Part shown: piece by piece, positions 56,527-64,000 of the stretch
How positions within the stretch are numbered: position 1 is the stretch's first letter
Layout: every line of letters begins with the position of its first letter
Assembly: GCA_024226515.1 (NCBI GenBank)
Contig: JAAELQ010000116.1
Span: 248,001 to 312,000, forward strand
Source: a bacterium
GTDB lineage: Bacteria > Acidobacteriota > Polarisedimenticolia > Polarisedimenticolales > Polarisedimenticolaceae
DNA: 64,000 bases
Direction: 5' to 3'
Notes under the pieces: model-generated
The model's input: the letters and a program-made list of their open reading frames with translations, nothing else
Told to the model about the DNA's origin: nothing
The model's database searches: none
Program-made: the position numbers and the translations under genes

Positions 56527-57363
56527 CGTACGGGCGACCGTCGTGCCGAGGATCACGGCACAGCCGGCCAGCGACCATCCGCCCGGCGCTTCGCCGTGCA
56601 CCAGCCAGGCCCACACCGCGGCCAGCACCGGCTCGATCAGCAGCAGCAGCGAGATCTCCAGCGCCGGCAGATGCTTGACGCCTCTCGTCATCGCCACGTA
56701 GGCCAGGCCGATCTGGAACACACCGAGGTACGACACGACCGCCCAGTCCTGAAGCCCCACGTCCGCGAGCGGGAACGCCAGCGGCAGGCAGACGAGACAG
56801 GTGATCGCGTTGCCCGCCAGCACGGCCCGTCCGGTCTCCGCCTCGTCGCGGTTACGCTTGGCCAGCAGGCGCAATCCGGCGATCGTCAGGGCCCACGAGA
56901 GGCCGCACGCCACGGCGAACAGGTTGCCGCGGAACGGATCCGGCGCGGTCTGTTGCGCCGGCTCGCTGCCGACGAAGAACAGGCCGAGGCCGAGCGCCAT
57001 GATCGCGGTGAACGCGTAGTCGCTGCGCCGCGCGCGTTCGCCCAGCAGCCAGGGGCCGAACAGCAACAGGTACATCGGCGCCGTGGACTGGAGGAAGATC
57101 GAGTTCGCCGCGGTCGTCAGCCGGTTCGAGACCACGTAGAGGATCATCGTCGCCGCGTAGACCGCGCCCACCAGCACGGTCGAGCGGCGCCAGCCGCGGC
57201 GCCAGGAGGGCATCAGCAGCAGCAGCGTCACGAAGGCGAAGCCCGAGCGCAGGCCGGCCACCTGCCAGGCGGTCAGCGACGCGGCCTTGATCGCCGCGCC
57301 GCCGGTCGAGAACAGCAGCGCGCAGATCAGGATCTGCAGGCGATGGGTGACGGCCGACGACAT
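56512..57363 (-). CDS. EamA/DMT-superfamily transporter
   Basis: 283 residues from the ATG at 57363 (GGGAG six bases upstream; an ATG at 57375 is in frame). Ten membrane spans as two EamA repeats (about 10-140 and 150-280): LQILICALLFSTGGAAIKA and WALTIAGLRLLAKR open the halves, and PALEISLLLLIEPVLAAVWA is the repeat hallmark. It lies in the inner membrane and exports or imports a metabolite of unknown nature. An 87-bp inverted-repeat element sits just upstream. Confidence 0.9.
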   Translation of the reverse strand: MSSAVTHRLQILICALLFSTGGAAIKAASLTAWQVAGLRSGFAFVTLLLLMPSWRRGWRRSTVLVGAVYAATMILYVVSNRLTTAANSIFLQSTAPMYLLLFGPWLLGERARRSDYAFTAIMALGLGLFFVGSEPAQQTAPDPFRGNLFAVACGLSWALTIAGLRLLAKRNRDEAETGRAVLAGNAITCLVCLPLAFPLADVGLQDWAVVSYLGVFQIGLAYVAMTRGVKHLPALEISLLLLIEPVLAAVWAWLVHGEAPGGWSLAGCAVILGTTVARTLRRD

Positions 57364-57375
57364 GGCGGCTCCCAA

Positions 57376-57462
57376 AAGGGGTCAGACTGTGCATTGTGCA
57401 TCGGGAGCAGGGGTGGCCGTACCTCTCCCGCTCGAAATGCACAATGCACAGTCTGACCCCTT
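57376..57462. mobile_element. MITE-like element with 26-bp perfect terminal inverted repeats
   Basis: The left arm 57376-57401 and right arm 57437-57462 are perfect reverse complements. Each carries an end AAGGGGTCAGAC and a tandem TGTGCAT-TGTGCAT. An inner pair CGGGAG/CTCCCG (57402-07/57425-30) extends the fold. The 87-bp unit has no coding capacity. The GGGGTCAGAC-type end recalls elements mobilised by REP-associated Y1 transposases (memory, unchecked). No target duplication is evident. It lies between two same-strand genes. Confidence 0.7.
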
Positions 57463-57466
57463 CTGT

Positions 57467-58978
57467 TTACAGGCGGTAGACGGGTCGCAGCTTGCCGTCG
57501 AGGTGCCGCATCAACGCGTGATGGCTCAGCGGCTCGCCGCTCAGCTCGCTGCACAGCGCGTCCGCGCTGTCGCGACGCCCGCGCGCGTGGATGTTTTCGC
57601 GCAACCACTGCAGCAGCCCGCCGAACTCGCCCCGGGTCATGTCGGCGTCGAGATTCGGCAGGGCGCGTTGGACGGCCTCGAAGAACTGAGCGGAGAAGAG
57701 ATTGCCCAGCGTGTACGTCGGGAGGTAACCGATCGAGCCCATCGCCCAGTGGATGTCCTGCAGGCAGCCCAGCGCATGACTCGGCACGTCCAGCCCGAGG
57801 TCGCGCTTGATCCGCTCGTTCCACGCCCCGGGCAGGTCCGCCACCGGAAGGTCACCGCGCAACAGCGCGCGCTCGAGGTCGAAGCGCAGCATGATGTGCA
57901 AGTTGTAGGTCGCCTCGTCGCTCTCGACGCGGATCAGGTGCGGCTCGACGATGTTGGCCGCCTCGTACATCGAGTCGACCGTGCAGTCCGAGAGCGCGTC
58001 GCCCAGCATGCGCTGCGCCTCGGGCAGGGCCCAGGTCCAGAAGGCGCGCGAGCGCCCGACCTGGTTTTCCCACATGCGCGACTGGCTCTCGTGGATTCCG
58101 AGCCCGACGGGCTCGCACAGCGGCTGCCCCCAGCGCTCGGCCTTCGGCAGTCCCTGCTCGTAGAGACCGTGCCCGGCCTCGTGCATGGTCGAACCCAGCG
58201 CGTCGGCGAAGTGGTCCTCGCGGTAGCGCGTCGTGATCCGCGTGTCGCCGGGTGCGACGCCGCTCGAGAACGGATGGACCGAGACGTCGAAGCGGCCCGC
58301 GCCCATGTCGAAGCCGAGTCGCTTCAACACGAACAGGTTGAACTCCTTCTGCTTGTCGATGGAGATCTTCGCGCGATGCGGCGCGTCGGAGGGCCGGTAG
58401 TCGGCGGCGGCGATCTCCGCGATCAGCGGCGTCAGGCTCTCGCGCAGCGGACCGAACAGGCGCTCGATCTCGGCCGACGTCATCCCCGGCTCGTAGTCCT
58501 CCAGCAGTGCGTCGTACTGCTCGCCGCCGTCGGGGACGCCGTAACACTCGGCCTTGCGCCGGGCCAGACCGAGCTGCTTCTCGAGCCACGGCTCGAACTT
58601 GGAGAAGTCGCTCTGTTCGCGGGCCTCTTTCCAGGCCTGCAGCGCGAGCGAGCTGGTCTCGTTCATCTCGGCGACGAGATCCGCCGGGATCTTCCGTGCG
58701 CGGTCGTAGTCGCGGCGCAGCTCGCGTACGTTGGCCGCGGCGTCCCGATCGGACATCACCTGCGCATCGGCCTCGCACTGCGACAGCAGCTCGCCGACGC
58801 GCGGATGGGTCACGCGCTCGTGCGCGATCCGGCCGAGCAGGGCCAGCTCTCGCGCGCGGAAGGCGGCGCCCCGCTCGGGCATCATCGTCTCCTGGTCCCA
58901 GCCGAGAAGCCCGCCCACCGAGTACAGCGTCGCGGCTTCACCGAGCCGCTCGAACAGTTCCGAATACGCGTCCGACAT
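57467..58978 (-). CDS. Carboxypeptidase Taq (M32 metallopeptidase)
   Basis: 503 residues, the normal length for M32. Zinc site HEAGHGLYEQ (two His plus the catalytic Glu), the distal ligand region HESQSRMWENQVGRS and the DPFSSG-like VHPFSSGVAPGDTRIT motif are intact. The opening YSVGGLLGWDQETMMP is family-specific. It removes C-terminal residues from peptides in the cytoplasm with broad specificity. Its stop codon lies four bases from the inverted-repeat element. Confidence 0.95.
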   Translation of the reverse strand: MSDAYSELFERLGEAATLYSVGGLLGWDQETMMPERGAAFRARELALLGRIAHERVTHPRVGELLSQCEADAQVMSDRDAAANVRELRRDYDRARKIPADLVAEMNETSSLALQAWKEAREQSDFSKFEPWLEKQLGLARRKAECYGVPDGGEQYDALLEDYEPGMTSAEIERLFGPLRESLTPLIAEIAAADYRPSDAPHRAKISIDKQKEFNLFVLKRLGFDMGAGRFDVSVHPFSSGVAPGDTRITTRYREDHFADALGSTMHEAGHGLYEQGLPKAERWGQPLCEPVGLGIHESQSRMWENQVGRSRAFWTWALPEAQRMLGDALSDCTVDSMYEAANIVEPHLIRVESDEATYNLHIMLRFDLERALLRGDLPVADLPGAWNERIKRDLGLDVPSHALGCLQDIHWAMGSIGYLPTYTLGNLFSAQFFEAVQRALPNLDADMTRGEFGGLLQWLRENIHARGRRDSADALCSELSGEPLSHHALMRHLDGKLRPVYRL

Positions 58979-59008
58979 GAATCGACCCCCAGGAGAGATG
59001 AAGTCCGG

Positions 59009-60286
59009 CTAATGTAGCAGCCGCATCGGCTGCGGGGCGCCGTAGGTCAGCGAGCGCCAGAGCCACTCCGCCGGGCCGTAACGGAAGCGCGACAGCCACC
59101 AGGCGCTCAGCGGGATCTGGATCAGATACATCGCAACGGTCATCCCCAGGCCGACCGACGGGGAGATGCGTCCGTACAGCCCGAAACCGTAGCTGTTGGC
59201 CAGCGTCGTGAAGACCAGCGAGTGCATGAGGTAGTTGGTCAGCGCCATCCGGCCCACCGCGGCCAGCGGCTGCAGGCGCCGCCGCCACGCCTCGCCGCGG
59301 CGGAGCAACGCGATCGAACCGACGTAGAAGAAACACAGGCACAGCGCCGAGACGCTGGTCGCCAGCGTCTGGACGATCGTCAGCGGCGCGAGCGTCATCG
59401 GCGGCAGCGTGTTCATGATCGCGAGTACCGCCGCGCCCGTTGCCAGACCGACGATCAGCAGCAGCGGCAGCGCGCGTCGGATCGTCGCCGCGTGCTCGTC
59501 CAGCCGATCGAACGTTCGCCGCCGTCCCAGATTGAAGCCGATCAGGAACATCGCGAGGATGTTGGGAGAGAAGATCCAGCTGAAGCTGTAGATCGTGCCG
59601 AGCTGGCTCAGCCGCTCGGTGAGGATCTCGCCGTGAGAGCCCGACGCGTACGTCTCCCGAGCTCGAGTCAGGGCCTCCGCCGCCGCCGCGGCGGACTCGA
59701 CGAAGCTCTGCTCGATCTCGGCCGCGGACTCCGGGAACATCCGTCCGATCTCGATCAGCCCGGTGAAGCCTCCGATGATCAGCACCGGCAGGCAGAGCAG
59801 GATCACGGTCCAGACGGCGAGCGTGCGGTTCGAGCGGTTGCGGAACGCCAGCAACACGAAGCCGATCAGCGCGTACATCACGAGGATGTCGCCGAACCAG
59901 ATGCCGACGGCGTGGATCAGGCCGATCAGCAGCAGGAGCCCCAGGCGCCGGGCGAAGAAGCGCGCGAACGGCCGGCCGCGCTCGGTGGCCCGCTGCAGCT
60001 GGATCGCCGCCCCGACGCCGAACAGCAGCGAGAACAGTGAGTAGAACTTGCCCTGGGCCAGCAGCACGATCGCGCCGTGGACCGCCCGGTCGATCGGACC
60101 CGGCCACCAGTGGGTGCCCGATAGGTCGAGGTACAGCGGCGCGAAGAACATGCGCATGTTGACCAGTAGGATCCCGAAGATCGCGAACCCGCGCAGCACG
60201 TCGAGCAGCTCGACGCGGTCGCCGGACGTCACCGGCCGCAACGGCGCCGGGGCCGGTGGCTGGACGGCTTCCGGGAGAGTCTCCAT
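59009..60286 (-). CDS. DUF418-family membrane protein
   Basis: 425 residues. The N-terminus VELLDVLRGFAIFGILLVNM is the DUF418 signature. Ten to eleven membrane spans follow, with FSLLFGVGAAIQLQR and a C-terminal GRMALTNYLMHSLV / LSRFRYGPAEWLWRSLTYG block typical of DUF418 and related acyltransferase-like membrane proteins. Inner membrane, function unproven. No associated acyl donor gene is adjacent. Confidence 0.9.
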   Translation of the reverse strand: METLPEAVQPPAPAPLRPVTSGDRVELLDVLRGFAIFGILLVNMRMFFAPLYLDLSGTHWWPGPIDRAVHGAIVLLAQGKFYSLFSLLFGVGAAIQLQRATERGRPFARFFARRLGLLLLIGLIHAVGIWFGDILVMYALIGFVLLAFRNRSNRTLAVWTVILLCLPVLIIGGFTGLIEIGRMFPESAAEIEQSFVESAAAAAEALTRARETYASGSHGEILTERLSQLGTIYSFSWIFSPNILAMFLIGFNLGRRRTFDRLDEHAATIRRALPLLLIVGLATGAAVLAIMNTLPPMTLAPLTIVQTLATSVSALCLCFFYVGSIALLRRGEAWRRRLQPLAAVGRMALTNYLMHSLVFTTLANSYGFGLYGRISPSVGLGMTVAMYLIQIPLSAWWLSRFRYGPAEWLWRSLTYGAPQPMRLLH

Positions 60287-60336
60287 CCGGTCATCTTAAC
60301 GGCAAACCGGGGCTACCCACGGCGGCGATCAGCGGG

Positions 60337-60342
60337 TATTCT
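60337..60342 (+). promoter_or_regulatory. Candidate -10 of acyltransferase gene
   Basis: TATTCT lies 25 bases before the TTG start at 60368; GGGAGG sits between. Confidence 0.3.
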
Positions 60343-60367
60343 GGTAGCCCACCTGCGGGAGGGACCG

Positions 60368-61177
60368 TTGGCCGACAATCAGGACGACTGTTCGCCCGAG
60401 TACCCGATTCTCCGCGAGAACCTCCCCCCAGAGGACATCGAGACGGGGAAGTACATCGTCCGTTTCGCGCGCGACGCGGGCGAGTTGGACGCGTTGCAGA
60501 GGCTGCGCTTCGACGTGTTCAACGTCGAGATGAAGGAAGGGTTCGACGAGTCGTGGGAGACACGGCGCGACGCAGACCGCTTCGACCCGTTTTGCCACCA
60601 CCTCGTCGTCATCGAGAAGGCCTCGGGCGACATCATCGGCACCTACCGCATGATGACGGGCGAGATGGCCGACCGGAATCACGGTTTCTACTCCGCCGAC
60701 GAGTTCAATCTGTCGGGCTTCCCGGACGAGATCCTGAGCAACTCGGTGGAGATCGGCCGGGCCAGCATCGCCAAGCCGTTCCGGAACCGGCAGGTGCTGT
60801 TCCTGCTGTTCCGCGGGCTCGCCCGCTACATGGTGCACAACCGGAAGCGGTACCTGTTCGGCTGCTGCTCGCTGACCAGCCAGGATCCGGCCGAGGGGCG
60901 TCGGGTGATGGACTATCTCGACGCCAGCGACCACGTTCACGGCTCGATTCGCATCGATCCGCAGCCGGACTGGCTGTGTTATCCCGAGGACGCGGACTCG
61001 CCGGCACCGGCGCACGAGGACGTGAAGCTGCCCAAGCTGTTCAGCCTCTACATGAGGATGGGAGCCCTGGTCGTCGGCCCGCCGGCCATCGACCGCTACT
61101 TCAAGACCATCGACTATCTGGTGCTGATCGACATCCAGGGGCTCGATCCGGTGACCCGCCGGCTGTACTTCGGGTGA
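60368..61177 (+). CDS. GNAT-fold N-acyltransferase (OlsB/hemolysin-like)
   Basis: 269 residues from a TTG with GGGAGG upstream. Core motifs: ELDALQRLRFDVFNVEM, DRFDPFCHHLVV, GTYRMMTGEMA and VEIGRASIAKPFRNR. These match the PF13444 acyltransferase group that includes OlsB, which N-acylates ornithine from acyl-ACP to start ornithine-lipid synthesis. The C-terminal IDRYFKTIDYLVLIDI is also typical. Ornithine lipids are one option; other amino-acid lipids are possible. No olsA neighbour is visible. Confidence 0.82.
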   Translation: MADNQDDCSPEYPILRENLPPEDIETGKYIVRFARDAGELDALQRLRFDVFNVEMKEGFDESWETRRDADRFDPFCHHLVVIEKASGDIIGTYRMMTGEMADRNHGFYSADEFNLSGFPDEILSNSVEIGRASIAKPFRNRQVLFLLFRGLARYMVHNRKRYLFGCCSLTSQDPAEGRRVMDYLDASDHVHGSIRIDPQPDWLCYPEDADSPAPAHEDVKLPKLFSLYMRMGALVVGPPAIDRYFKTIDYLVLIDIQGLDPVTRRLYFG

Positions 61178-61184
61178 GGGGCCG

Positions 61185-61202
61185 GGGCCATGGAAATGGC
61201 CC
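61185..61202 (+). terminator. GNRA-loop hairpin after acyltransferase gene
   Basis: GGGCCAT-GGAA-ATGGCCC, a 7-bp stem with a GNRA tetraloop, eight bases after the stop. No T-tract follows. Confidence 0.4.
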
Positions 61203-61233
61203 GTGGGACGGAACCCCCGGCGGCCGGGCGGCG

Positions 61234-61239
61234 TAGAAT
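61234..61239 (+). promoter_or_regulatory. Candidate -10 of DinB-like gene
   Basis: TAGAAT lies 27 bases before the ATG at 61267; AAGGA (61256-60) serves as ribosome-binding site. Confidence 0.35.
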
Positions 61240-61266
61240 AGGCGACGTCTGCTATAAGGAACCCCG

Positions 61267-61809
61267 ATGAACCTCGTGGAACACCCGGCCGGGCAGAGCA
61301 TTTACTTCCTGAAGCAGGGTTGCGATTTGCTGCGTCGCCTCGACGACGGGCTTTTCTCGCGCCAGGCGCCCGGGCCGTTCCGCGGCGGCGTGGGCGGCCA
61401 GTTCCGGCATTGCCTGGACTTCTACCGCTCTTTTCTGGACGGGATCGGGGCCGGCCGGGTCGATTACAGCGCCCGCGGGCGGGACCGTCGGACCGAGACC
61501 GACCGCGACCACGCCATCGCCGTGACCGAGGGTCTGATCGAGGGGCTGCTGGCCCTGACGCCGGCCCACGCCGAGACCCCGCTGGACGTCAAGCCCGAGC
61601 TGTCCGAACGCGAGGATCTCGCCTGGTCGCGCTCGACCGTGCAGCGCGAGCTGCAGTTCCTGGTCAGTCACACTATCCATCATTACGCTCTGATCGTGGC
61701 GCTGCTGATCGGCGAGGGATTCGACCTCGGCGACGAGTTCGCCGATTTCGGCGTGGCTCCTTCCACGCTGGGGCACTGGGAGACCGCCGGGCTGACAGCC
61801 GGTTCCTGA
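61267..61809 (+). CDS. DinB-like four-helix metalloprotein
   Basis: 180 residues. Four-helix bundle with conserved His in FRHCLDFYRS and HTIHHYALI, which together give a DinB-type metal site. The family includes thiol-dependent transferases (bacillithiol, mycothiol) and damage-inducible proteins; the fold does not set the substrate. Start ATG with AAGGA. The fusion gene at 61835 begins 25 bases downstream and is probably cotranscribed. Confidence 0.8.
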   Translation: MNLVEHPAGQSIYFLKQGCDLLRRLDDGLFSRQAPGPFRGGVGGQFRHCLDFYRSFLDGIGAGRVDYSARGRDRRTETDRDHAIAVTEGLIEGLLALTPAHAETPLDVKPELSEREDLAWSRSTVQRELQFLVSHTIHHYALIVALLIGEGFDLGDEFADFGVAPSTLGHWETAGLTAGS

Positions 61810-61834
61810 TCCCGGCCTCCCGGTTCACGAAGTC

Positions 61835-64000
61835 GTGGGCCGCATAGCTCGCATCCTGCTCGTTCTCTACTGCGTCCTGCTCGTGGTGTCGTGGGTCGTG
61901 CGCTGGGTGCGCAGCGACGAAGCGCCTCCGCCGACCGCGCCGTCGCTGGAGGTGGCCGCGGTCGACGGCGCGCGCACGACCGACGGGCGCGTGCGGCTGG
62001 TGTTCGACGAGCTGGGGCCGGACGAGGGGCCCGACGGCACCGCGGTCATCCTGTTGCACGGTAGCCCCGGAAACCGCCACGACTTTCGCAGCGCAGCGCC
62101 CGTGCTCGCTCGACGTCATCGAGTGATCGCGCCCGACCTGCCGGGCTTCGGCGAGTCGACGTTGCAGGTCCCGGACTACTCGCTCGTCGCGCACGCCGAC
62201 TACGTCCTGCAGCTGATGGACGCGCTCGCGATTCGCCGCGCGCACCTCGTGGGCTTCAGCATGGGCGGCGGCGTCGGCCTGTCGCTGTACGACCGGGCTC
62301 CCGACCGAGTCCTCTCGTTGACGCTGCTCTCGGCCATCGGCGTGCAGGAGCTGGAGCTGTTCGGCAACTACCCGATGAACCACGCCGTCCACGGCGCGCA
62401 GCTGGGCGGTATGTGGCTTCTGGTTCACGGGTTTCCGCACTTCGGCGGTCTGGACCGGGCGTTCTTCGGTCTGCCGTACTGCCGCAATTTCTACGACACC
62501 GACCAGCGCCCGCTGCGTGGGATCCTCGAGCGCTTCGAGCCGCCGATGCTGGTGGTGCACGGCGAGGACGACTTCCTCGTTCCGGCGCAGGCCGCGCGCG
62601 AGCACCACCGTGTCGTCCCGCACAGCGAGCTGCAGATGTTGCGCGGCAGTCACTTCCTGATCTTCCGCCGCGGCGAGGAGATCGGAGCGCGGCTGGCGCG
62701 CTTCGTCGGATCGGTCGACCGGGGGGAGGCGCCCGTCCGCGCGGGCGCCGAGGCGACGCGTGTCGTCGCCGCCGCGGGGCCGCGCTTGCCGCCGCCGCCG
62801 TTCACCGGTTTCGCGCTGATCCTGATGCTGGTCCTGATCGTCGTATCGACGCTGGTGACCGAGGACCTCACCTGCATCGGGGTCGGTCTGATGGTCGCGC
62901 AGGGCAGGTTGGAGTTCCTTCCCGGCGTCGCGGCCTGCTGCTTCGGGATCTTCATCGGCGATGTCGGACTGTACCTGGCGGGCCGCTGGCTGGGCCGTCC
63001 CGCGATCCGGCGCGCGCCGCTGCGCTGGATGATCGGAGTGGACAGCGTCGACGCGTCGTCCGATTGGTTCCGCCGCCGCGGGCCGATCGTCATCGTGCTC
63101 AGCCGCTTCGCCCCCGGCTTCCGCATCCCGACGTACTTCGCCGCGGGGCTGCTGCACACGAGCTTCCTCAAGTTCTGCGGCTACTTCGTCCTGGCGGTCG
63201 TGTTGTGGACACCCGCGCTGGTCGGCGCGGCGACGCTGGCCGGCGAAGGTGCGTTCGAGTATTTCGAGACGTTCCAGGAGCACGCGATCTGGGCCTTCGT
63301 CGCCCTCGGCCTGTGGATCTTGATCGTCGTCAAGCTGATCCTGCCGCTGTTCTCGTGGCGTGGACGGCGACGGATGGTCGGCCGCTGGCGCCGGCTGACG
63401 CGCTGGGAGTTCTGGCCGCCGTGGGTCTTCTACCCGCCCGTGCTGGCCTGGGTCGTGTGGCTCGGCATTCGCCACCGCAGCCCGTTGCTGTTCACCGCCG
63501 CGAACCCGGCGATCGAGGCCGGCGGTTTCATCTCGGAGTCGAAGTGGGAGATTCTGCGTGGGCTCGAGGACTCGGGCTCGTACATCGCCGCGGCGCAGCT
63601 CGTGCCGTGTGACGCGGACGTCGCGGCGCGTGCCGCCGTCGTGCGGTCGTTCATGACGTCGCGCGGCCTCGACTTCCCCGTGGTGCTCAAGCCCGACACC
63701 GGGCAGCGCGGCTCCGGGGTCGCCGTCGTGCGTGACGTCGCGGCGGTCGAGGCCTATCTGTCGGCGGCGCCGTACGAGGTCGTGGTCCAGGAGTACGTGC
63801 CCGGTCACGAGCTGGGGATCTTCTACGTTCGCCGTCCCGACGAGGACGAAGGACGCATCATCTCCATCACCGACAAACGGATGCCCGAGGTCGTGGGGGA
63901 CGGGCGAAGCACGGTCGAGGAGCTGATCCTGGCCGACCCGCGCGCGGTCGCGATGGCCGACCACTACCTCGCGGCGCAGGCCGCCCGCCGCGCCGACGTC
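61835..64000 (+). CDS. Alpha/beta hydrolase - DedA/VTT membrane domain - ATP-grasp fusion (partial, right edge)
   Basis: 722 codons are open from a GTG at 61835 to the edge. An N-terminal membrane anchor (about 5-24) precedes an alpha/beta hydrolase (about 55-295): HGSPGNRHDF, nucleophile VGFSMGGGVG (Ser near 145), acid HGEDDFLV, His GSHFLIF. Next a DedA/VTT domain (about 325-520) with FGIFIGDVGLYLAGRWLGR and SRFAPGFRIPTYFAAG, then two further spans. After a linker, an ATP-grasp domain (about 575-722) carries LKPDTGQRGSGVAVV, QEYVPGHELGIFYV and VGDGRSTVEELI. No stop separates the parts. The VTT part would sit in the inner membrane and the ligase would use ATP. The start lacks a Shine-Dalgarno, so the exact N-terminus is uncertain. 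Confidence 0.88.
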   Translation, partial: MGRIARILLVLYCVLLVVSWVVRWVRSDEAPPPTAPSLEVAAVDGARTTDGRVRLVFDELGPDEGPDGTAVILLHGSPGNRHDFRSAAPVLARRHRVIAPDLPGFGESTLQVPDYSLVAHADYVLQLMDALAIRRAHLVGFSMGGGVGLSLYDRAPDRVLSLTLLSAIGVQELELFGNYPMNHAVHGAQLGGMWLLVHGFPHFGGLDRAFFGLPYCRNFYDTDQRPLRGILERFEPPMLVVHGEDDFLVPAQAAREHHRVVPHSELQMLRGSHFLIFRRGEEIGARLARFVGSVDRGEAPVRAGAEATRVVAAAGPRLPPPPFTGFALILMLVLIVVSTLVTEDLTCIGVGLMVAQGRLEFLPGVAACCFGIFIGDVGLYLAGRWLGRPAIRRAPLRWMIGVDSVDASSDWFRRRGPIVIVLSRFAPGFRIPTYFAAGLLHTSFLKFCGYFVLAVVLWTPALVGAATLAGEGAFEYFETFQEHAIWAFVALGLWILIVVKLILPLFSWRGRRRMVGRWRRLTRWEFWPPWVFYPPVLAWVVWLGIRHRSPLLFTAANPAIEAGGFISESKWEILRGLEDSGSYIAAAQLVPCDADVAARAAVVRSFMTSRGLDFPVVLKPDTGQRGSGVAVVRDVAAVEAYLSAAPYEVVVQEYVPGHELGIFYVRRPDEDEGRIISITDKRMPEVVGDGRSTVEELILADPRAVAMADHYLAAQAARRADV

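Noticed and set aside
57287-59017. Plus-strand open frame (576 codons) opposite carboxypeptidase Taq
   Set aside because: The minus strand has an intact HEAGH zinc site and full-length M32 family match; the plus frame is a shadow.
61673-63964. Long minus-strand open frame (763 codons) opposite the fusion gene
   Set aside because: The plus-strand frame has hydrolase, VTT and ATP-grasp motifs. The antisense product is low-complexity Arg/Gln/Asp.

Overview
The window is high-GC (roughly 65-70%), densely coded bacterial chromosome with few gaps. It most likely comes from an Acidobacteriota-type organism, probably an environmental genome. Pointers are a VWA protein of the kind described from Acidobacteria, a zinc-ribbon Ser/Thr kinase with a polytopic membrane tail, CRTAC1/FG-GAP and thrombospondin-type-3 secreted proteins, and a tricorn-type protease. 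The phylum is inferred from family content; no rRNA or tRNA gene is visible. Many secreted, lipoprotein and beta-barrel products indicate a Gram-negative envelope.

Layout. 1-8694 (minus): a three-gene translationally coupled operon encoding a protein with three cohesin-like domains, a dockerin-bearing protein and a very large Ig/FN3 protein that runs off the left edge. 8977-12245: membrane Ser/Thr kinase and a DtxR-type regulator with a candidate operator. 12253-18654: FAD/Fe-S 2-hydroxyacid dehydrogenase, a VWA protein split by one in-frame TGA, an esterase and a TPR protein. 18638-26893: OmpA/TSP3 protein, tricorn-like protease, outer-membrane channel, TtcA-like tRNA thiolase, an unknown protein and a small barrel protein. 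26984-30915: CRTAC1 protein plus TPR lipoprotein, then an XRE-TPR regulator. 30933-35689: second-type EF-G and a 2-oxoacid:ferredoxin oxidoreductase operon (ferredoxin, alpha, fused beta-gamma).

35886-40570 is a co-directional amino-acid-type cluster (diaminopentanoate-dehydrogenase-like enzyme, hydrolase, GCS2 ligase, two fold-type-II PLP enzymes). 40642-49758 holds a membrane protein, hydrolase, ParE-type toxin-antitoxin pair, PQQ-type sugar dehydrogenase with a clear terminator, YceI lipoprotein, second esterase, quinone reductase, UbiD decarboxylase and CBS protein. 50064-53802 is signalling: a globin-coupled histidine kinase, an NtrC-type regulator, an Rrf2 regulator with four cysteines and an orphan receiver. 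54073-61809 holds secreted, TlpA-like, transporter, carboxypeptidase Taq, DUF418, acyltransferase and DinB genes, plus an 87-bp MITE-like hairpin. The right edge is an unusual fusion of alpha/beta hydrolase, DedA/VTT membrane domain and ATP-grasp ligase.

The most notable items are the cohesin/dockerin operon, the hydrolase-VTT-ATP-grasp fusion, the globin kinase with a sigma-54-like site upstream of it and its NtrC partner, the VWA gene with an in-frame TGA, and the perfect-inverted-repeat element. No CRISPR array, prophage or complete insertion sequence was found.
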